Of a DNA stretch of 64,000 nt, positions 61,699 through 64,000 are shown one piece after another. Made by a program: the position numbers and the translations under genes. Every line of letters starts with the position of its first letter. The first letter of the stretch is position 1. Origin of the DNA: Pelagibacterium nitratireducens (GTDB lineage Bacteria; Pseudomonadota; Alphaproteobacteria; Rhizobiales; Devosiaceae); assembly GCF_037044555.1 (NCBI RefSeq), contig NZ_CP146276.1, positions 62,001 to 126,000 on the forward strand, in the 5' to 3' direction. The notes beneath the pieces are model-generated. The model was not told the origin of the DNA. It saw only the letters and a program-made list of their open reading frames with translations, and searched no databases.

Positions 61699-62358
61699 AT
61701 GGCTAAGAAAGTACCCGACAATCCCTATCTTGCCGCACGCTATGAATGGAACGAACGCTATGGCTCCTATGTGCGTGCAGCAACCGCTTGGCGCACCATC
61801 GGCCTTGTCTCGATGACCATGGCCGTGATCGGCTTCGGCTACGCGCTCTACCAGTCCACACAGGTCAAGCTCGTCCCCTACATTGTTGAGGTCGATCAGC
61901 TCGGCAATTCGGCCGCAGGCGGGTTCCCCGCGCAGATCGAATATGCCGATGAGCGCGTGGTGCGCGCGATGCTTGGCCAATGGGTGACGAACTTCCGCTC
62001 GATCACGCCCGATACGGTCGTGCAAACCGGGTACATCAACCAGACCTATGCGATGCTACGGCGGCAAGATCCTTCCACCGAGAAGGTCAACGCTTGGTTC
62101 CGCAATAACTCGCCCTTCGATCAGGCGCGAGAAAAGACGGTTTCCGTCGAAATCAACAATGTAGTGGCCCTGTCCAACCAGTCCTATCAGATCGACTGGA
62201 CCGAGATCGAGCGCGATAGGCAGGGCAGGGAATTGCAGACCCGACGCTGGCGCGGAGTTGCCACCGTTACACTATCGCCGCCTCAAGACGAGGCTATCAT
62301 TCGTCTCAATCCGATCGGTCTTTACCTGGCCGATTTCGATTGGACCGCTCAGCTTTAA
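61699..62358 (+). CDS. trbF: TrbF, VirB8-type protein
   Basis: A 219-residue bitopic protein: cytoplasmic N-terminus, one hydrophobic segment ([18 protein letters not shown]), and a periplasmic NTF2-like domain with [13 protein letters not shown]. It bridges the inner-membrane complex and the core. Confidence 0.9.
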   Translation: MAKKVPDNPYLAARYEWNERYGSYVRAATAWRTIGLVSMTMAVIGFGYALYQSTQVKLVPYIVEVDQLGNSAAGGFPAQIEYADERVVRAMLGQWVTNFRSITPDTVVQTGYINQTYAMLRRQDPSTEKVNAWFRNNSPFDQAREKTVSVEINNVVALSNQSYQIDWTEIERDRQGRELQTRRWRGVATVTLSPPQDEAIIRLNPIGLYLADFDWTAQL

Positions 62359-62382
62359 TTTCCATCGCTCGCGGAGAGAGTA

Positions 62383-63207
62383 ATGTTCAACACCAGATAT
62401 TTGCGCGCGGGCGTGGGTGCGTTTGCCTTGATGGCGGCAAGCCTCGCCCCTTCGGCTAGTTTCGCGGCCGACCAGAACGCCCAACGGGGCACCCATCTGT
62501 CGGGCCAGTGGCAGAACGCCCCGGCCGTTGTGACGCGGGGCGCAGATGGCACCGTGATCTATCTCTATGGCGAAACTCAGCCGACCGTTGTTTGTTCCCC
62601 GTTGCAGCTCTGCGAAATTGCGTTGCAGGCCGGCGAAGCCGTTCGCGACGTCCTGGTGGGCGATACGGTTCGCTGGCAGGTCGAGCCGGCGTCGTCGGGC
62701 TCGCCCGAAGGCCCTCGCATCCATCTTGTGGTCAAGCCCGCCAAAGCGGGGCTTAAAACGTCCATGGTCGTCACCACGTCGCGGCGTACCTACCACATCA
62801 ACCTCGAGTCGCGCTCAAGCGGCTATATGGCTCGGGTCGCTTTCTCCTATCCGGAGGATATTCGCCAGCAAATCGCCGCCGTAAATCAGCAGATTCAGGA
62901 CAGCATCATTCCTGGCGCTGGCGTCGCCGCCGAAAACCTCAATTTCAACTTCTCGATCAGCGGCAATGCCCGGTGGAAGCCGTCGCGCATCTATACCGAC
63001 GGGATGAAGACCTACATTCAGTTCCCCGGCCACCTCGGCAGCGGCGATGCCCCGATCCTGTTCGTCCAGTCGGGCGGGCAAAACCAGATCGTCAATTACC
63101 GGCTCAACAACAACATGATGATCGTGGATTACCTGATCGATCGGGCCGTGCTGGTCAACGGCGTGGGCAATCAACAGCAGCGCATTACCATTCGGAGGAG
63201 GGGATAG
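62383..63207 (+). CDS. trbG: TrbG, VirB9-type protein
   Basis: A 274-residue periplasmic protein with a signal peptide ([20 protein letters not shown]), an N-terminal domain and a C-terminal domain containing [20 protein letters not shown] and MKTYIQFPG, the VirB9 signature. Component of the outer-membrane core complex. Confidence 0.92.
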   Translation: MFNTRYLRAGVGAFALMAASLAPSASFAADQNAQRGTHLSGQWQNAPAVVTRGADGTVIYLYGETQPTVVCSPLQLCEIALQAGEAVRDVLVGDTVRWQVEPASSGSPEGPRIHLVVKPAKAGLKTSMVVTTSRRTYHINLESRSSGYMARVAFSYPEDIRQQIAAVNQQIQDSIIPGAGVAAENLNFNFSISGNARWKPSRIYTDGMKTYIQFPGHLGSGDAPILFVQSGGQNQIVNYRLNNNMMIVDYLIDRAVLVNGVGNQQQRITIRRRG

Positions 63208-63209
63208 TC

Positions 63210-63668
63210 ATGTCTGGCGTCTCCAAGATCACGCGCGCCCTTTCCGTGGCGTTTGTCTCGCTCTCGCTCGCCGGCTGCATGACGACTGGTGGCGGCTATT
63301 TTTCCGCCGCATCCAGCACCGATGCCGCCAATCTGAATGCTTACGCCGCCAATGCAGTCGCCGGCGACATGGTAGCCCAACTGGCCGAACACGTTGGACC
63401 GGGAACGGGAACCATCGCGCTCAAATCCGATGGCTCGCCCATGTCGGCCGCTCTCGAGGAACATCTTCGTGGCTGGGGCTATGCGATCGATCCTTCCGCC
63501 TCGGGGCAGGGGGCAATCCCGCTGGCCTATACCGTCGATGCTTTCGAGGGCCAGGTTCTCACGCGTATCTCGACCCCCTCGGTTGAGCTGGCGCGTACCT
63601 ACGCGATTACAGAGCTAGGTGCGCAACCGGCAAGCCCACTTTCGGTCATGCGCCGAACGACGACTTAA
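63210..63668 (+). CDS. trbH: TrbH, lipoprotein of the core complex
   Basis: A 152-residue lipoprotein from ATG 63210 with lipobox LAGC (SLSLAGCMTTGGG). Size, position between trbG and trbI, and lipidation match TrbH, which has the role of VirB7 in trb systems. The in-frame extension to 62973 is the shadow of trbG. Confidence 0.82.
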   Translation: MSGVSKITRALSVAFVSLSLAGCMTTGGGYFSAASSTDAANLNAYAANAVAGDMVAQLAEHVGPGTGTIALKSDGSPMSAALEEHLRGWGYAIDPSASGQGAIPLAYTVDAFEGQVLTRISTPSVELARTYAITELGAQPASPLSVMRRTTT

Positions 63669-63681
63669 GGGAGGAACGCCG

Positions 63682-64000
63682 GTGAGTTCGATCGATCTCG
63701 ATGGCGGCGGTGAAGACCAGCCAAAAATCCGCCGTCTCAACCGCCTTCCGGTGATCGCCTTCATCATCATTGTCGTCGTCTTTATCGGCGTCGTGTTTTG
63801 GGGCTTGTCGCAACGGGGCATAGGAAATCGAAGCGGCGGCATGGACGGCTCCCCCGGTCAGCCCGCCTCGGACCTTGCCGATGAACTGACGCGCGGCGTG
63901 CCGCCCGGCATTATCGGGGAACCAGCTCGGCCGACGCCGCCAGTTGCGGCACCACAGGTCGATGAAGATGGCCAGCCGGTCACTACCAATCCGTTCCAGC
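63682..64000 (+). CDS. trbI: TrbI, VirB10-type protein (cut by the window end)
   Basis: The frame from GTG 63682 (GGAGG upstream) encodes 106 visible residues: cytoplasmic N-terminus with PKIRRLNRLPVIAFIIIVVV (membrane segment) and a Pro-rich periplasmic linker. This is the N-terminus of VirB10/TrbI, and it is the expected gene after trbH. The 3' end is outside the window. Confidence 0.85.
   Translation, partial: MSSIDLDGGGEDQPKIRRLNRLPVIAFIIIVVVFIGVVFWGLSQRGIGNRSGGMDGSPGQPASDLADELTRGVPPGIIGEPARPTPPVAAPQVDEDGQPVTTNPFQ

Noticed and set aside
60589-62025. Minus-strand frame of 478 residues over trbL and trbF
   Set aside because: His- and Asp-rich antisense shadow of two trb genes with correct signal and membrane segments.
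1-64000. CRISPR array
   Set aside because: I found no series of short direct repeats with regular spacers; the repeats present are isolated dyads or hairpins.
1-64000. tRNA genes as integration sites
   Set aside because: No cloverleaf-like sequence was noticed; with a complete repABC cassette the region is better read as a plasmid than as an integrative element, though integration elsewhere cannot be excluded.

Overview
The window reads as part of a self-transmissible repABC plasmid of an alphaproteobacterium, most likely of the order Hyphomicrobiales (Rhizobiales). The basis is a complete repA-repB-repC cassette with an antisense RNA between repB and repC, a Ti/Sym-type relaxosome set (traAFBH divergent from traCDG around an oriT), and a luxI-trbBCDEJK LFGHI mating-pair operon. 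The accessory genes (DUF736, DUF1419, DUF3085, DUF3991/TOPRIM and DUF1612 types) are typical of large rhizobial plasmids. No rRNA, tRNA or obvious housekeeping gene was seen. The left edge cuts a ZIP-type metal transporter and the right edge cuts trbI.

Layout. 1-1158: ZIP transporter end. 1633-10632: traH-traB-traF-traA (minus), oriT, then traC-traD-traG (plus). 10889-28337: the region that should enter the recipient first, almost entirely minus-strand genes. It holds DUF736, an ArdC-like antirestriction protein, a dead Phd/PemK-like toxin-antitoxin pair, a translationally coupled set of unknown ORFs, a ParB-like protein, a 1700-residue methylase-helicase, DUF3085, DUF1419 and DUF3991/TOPRIM. 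Many of these genes have a GC-rich hairpin about 75-145 bp upstream of the start. 28447-39434: a defence-like island with unknown genes, an AbiV-like protein, hipBA with four operator repeats, and a nuclease + OLD ATPase + UvrD-like helicase set (Gabija-like). Its OLD gene is split by an IS3-family element that itself carries an IS110/IS1111-family element in its right inverted repeat. 39619-46798: an unusual, tightly coupled five-gene minus-strand operon (SIS-HAD, phosphoribosyltransferase-like, P-loop ATPase, unknown, PfkB-like kinase with a zinc ribbon), which I consider the best candidate for an undescribed system. 47032-49666: DUF1612 regulator-like gene, serine recombinase, small ORF. 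49704-53537: repC, repB, repA. 53840-64000: luxR, luxI and the trb operon.

How the parts work together. Three lux-box-like 20-bp sites (8172, 53676, 54670) lie in front of the traCDG side of the divergent tra promoter region, repABC, and luxI-trb. This suggests that the LuxR/LuxI pair couples quorum sensing to DNA processing, copy number and mating-pair formation, as TraR does on Ti plasmids. TraA should nick at oriT (about 8116) and, by analogy with IncQ-type sites, lead the plus strand into the recipient. The minus-strand antirestriction block would then be templated directly by the incoming strand. Accessory defence genes and insertion sequences occupy the segment between that block and the replication genes.
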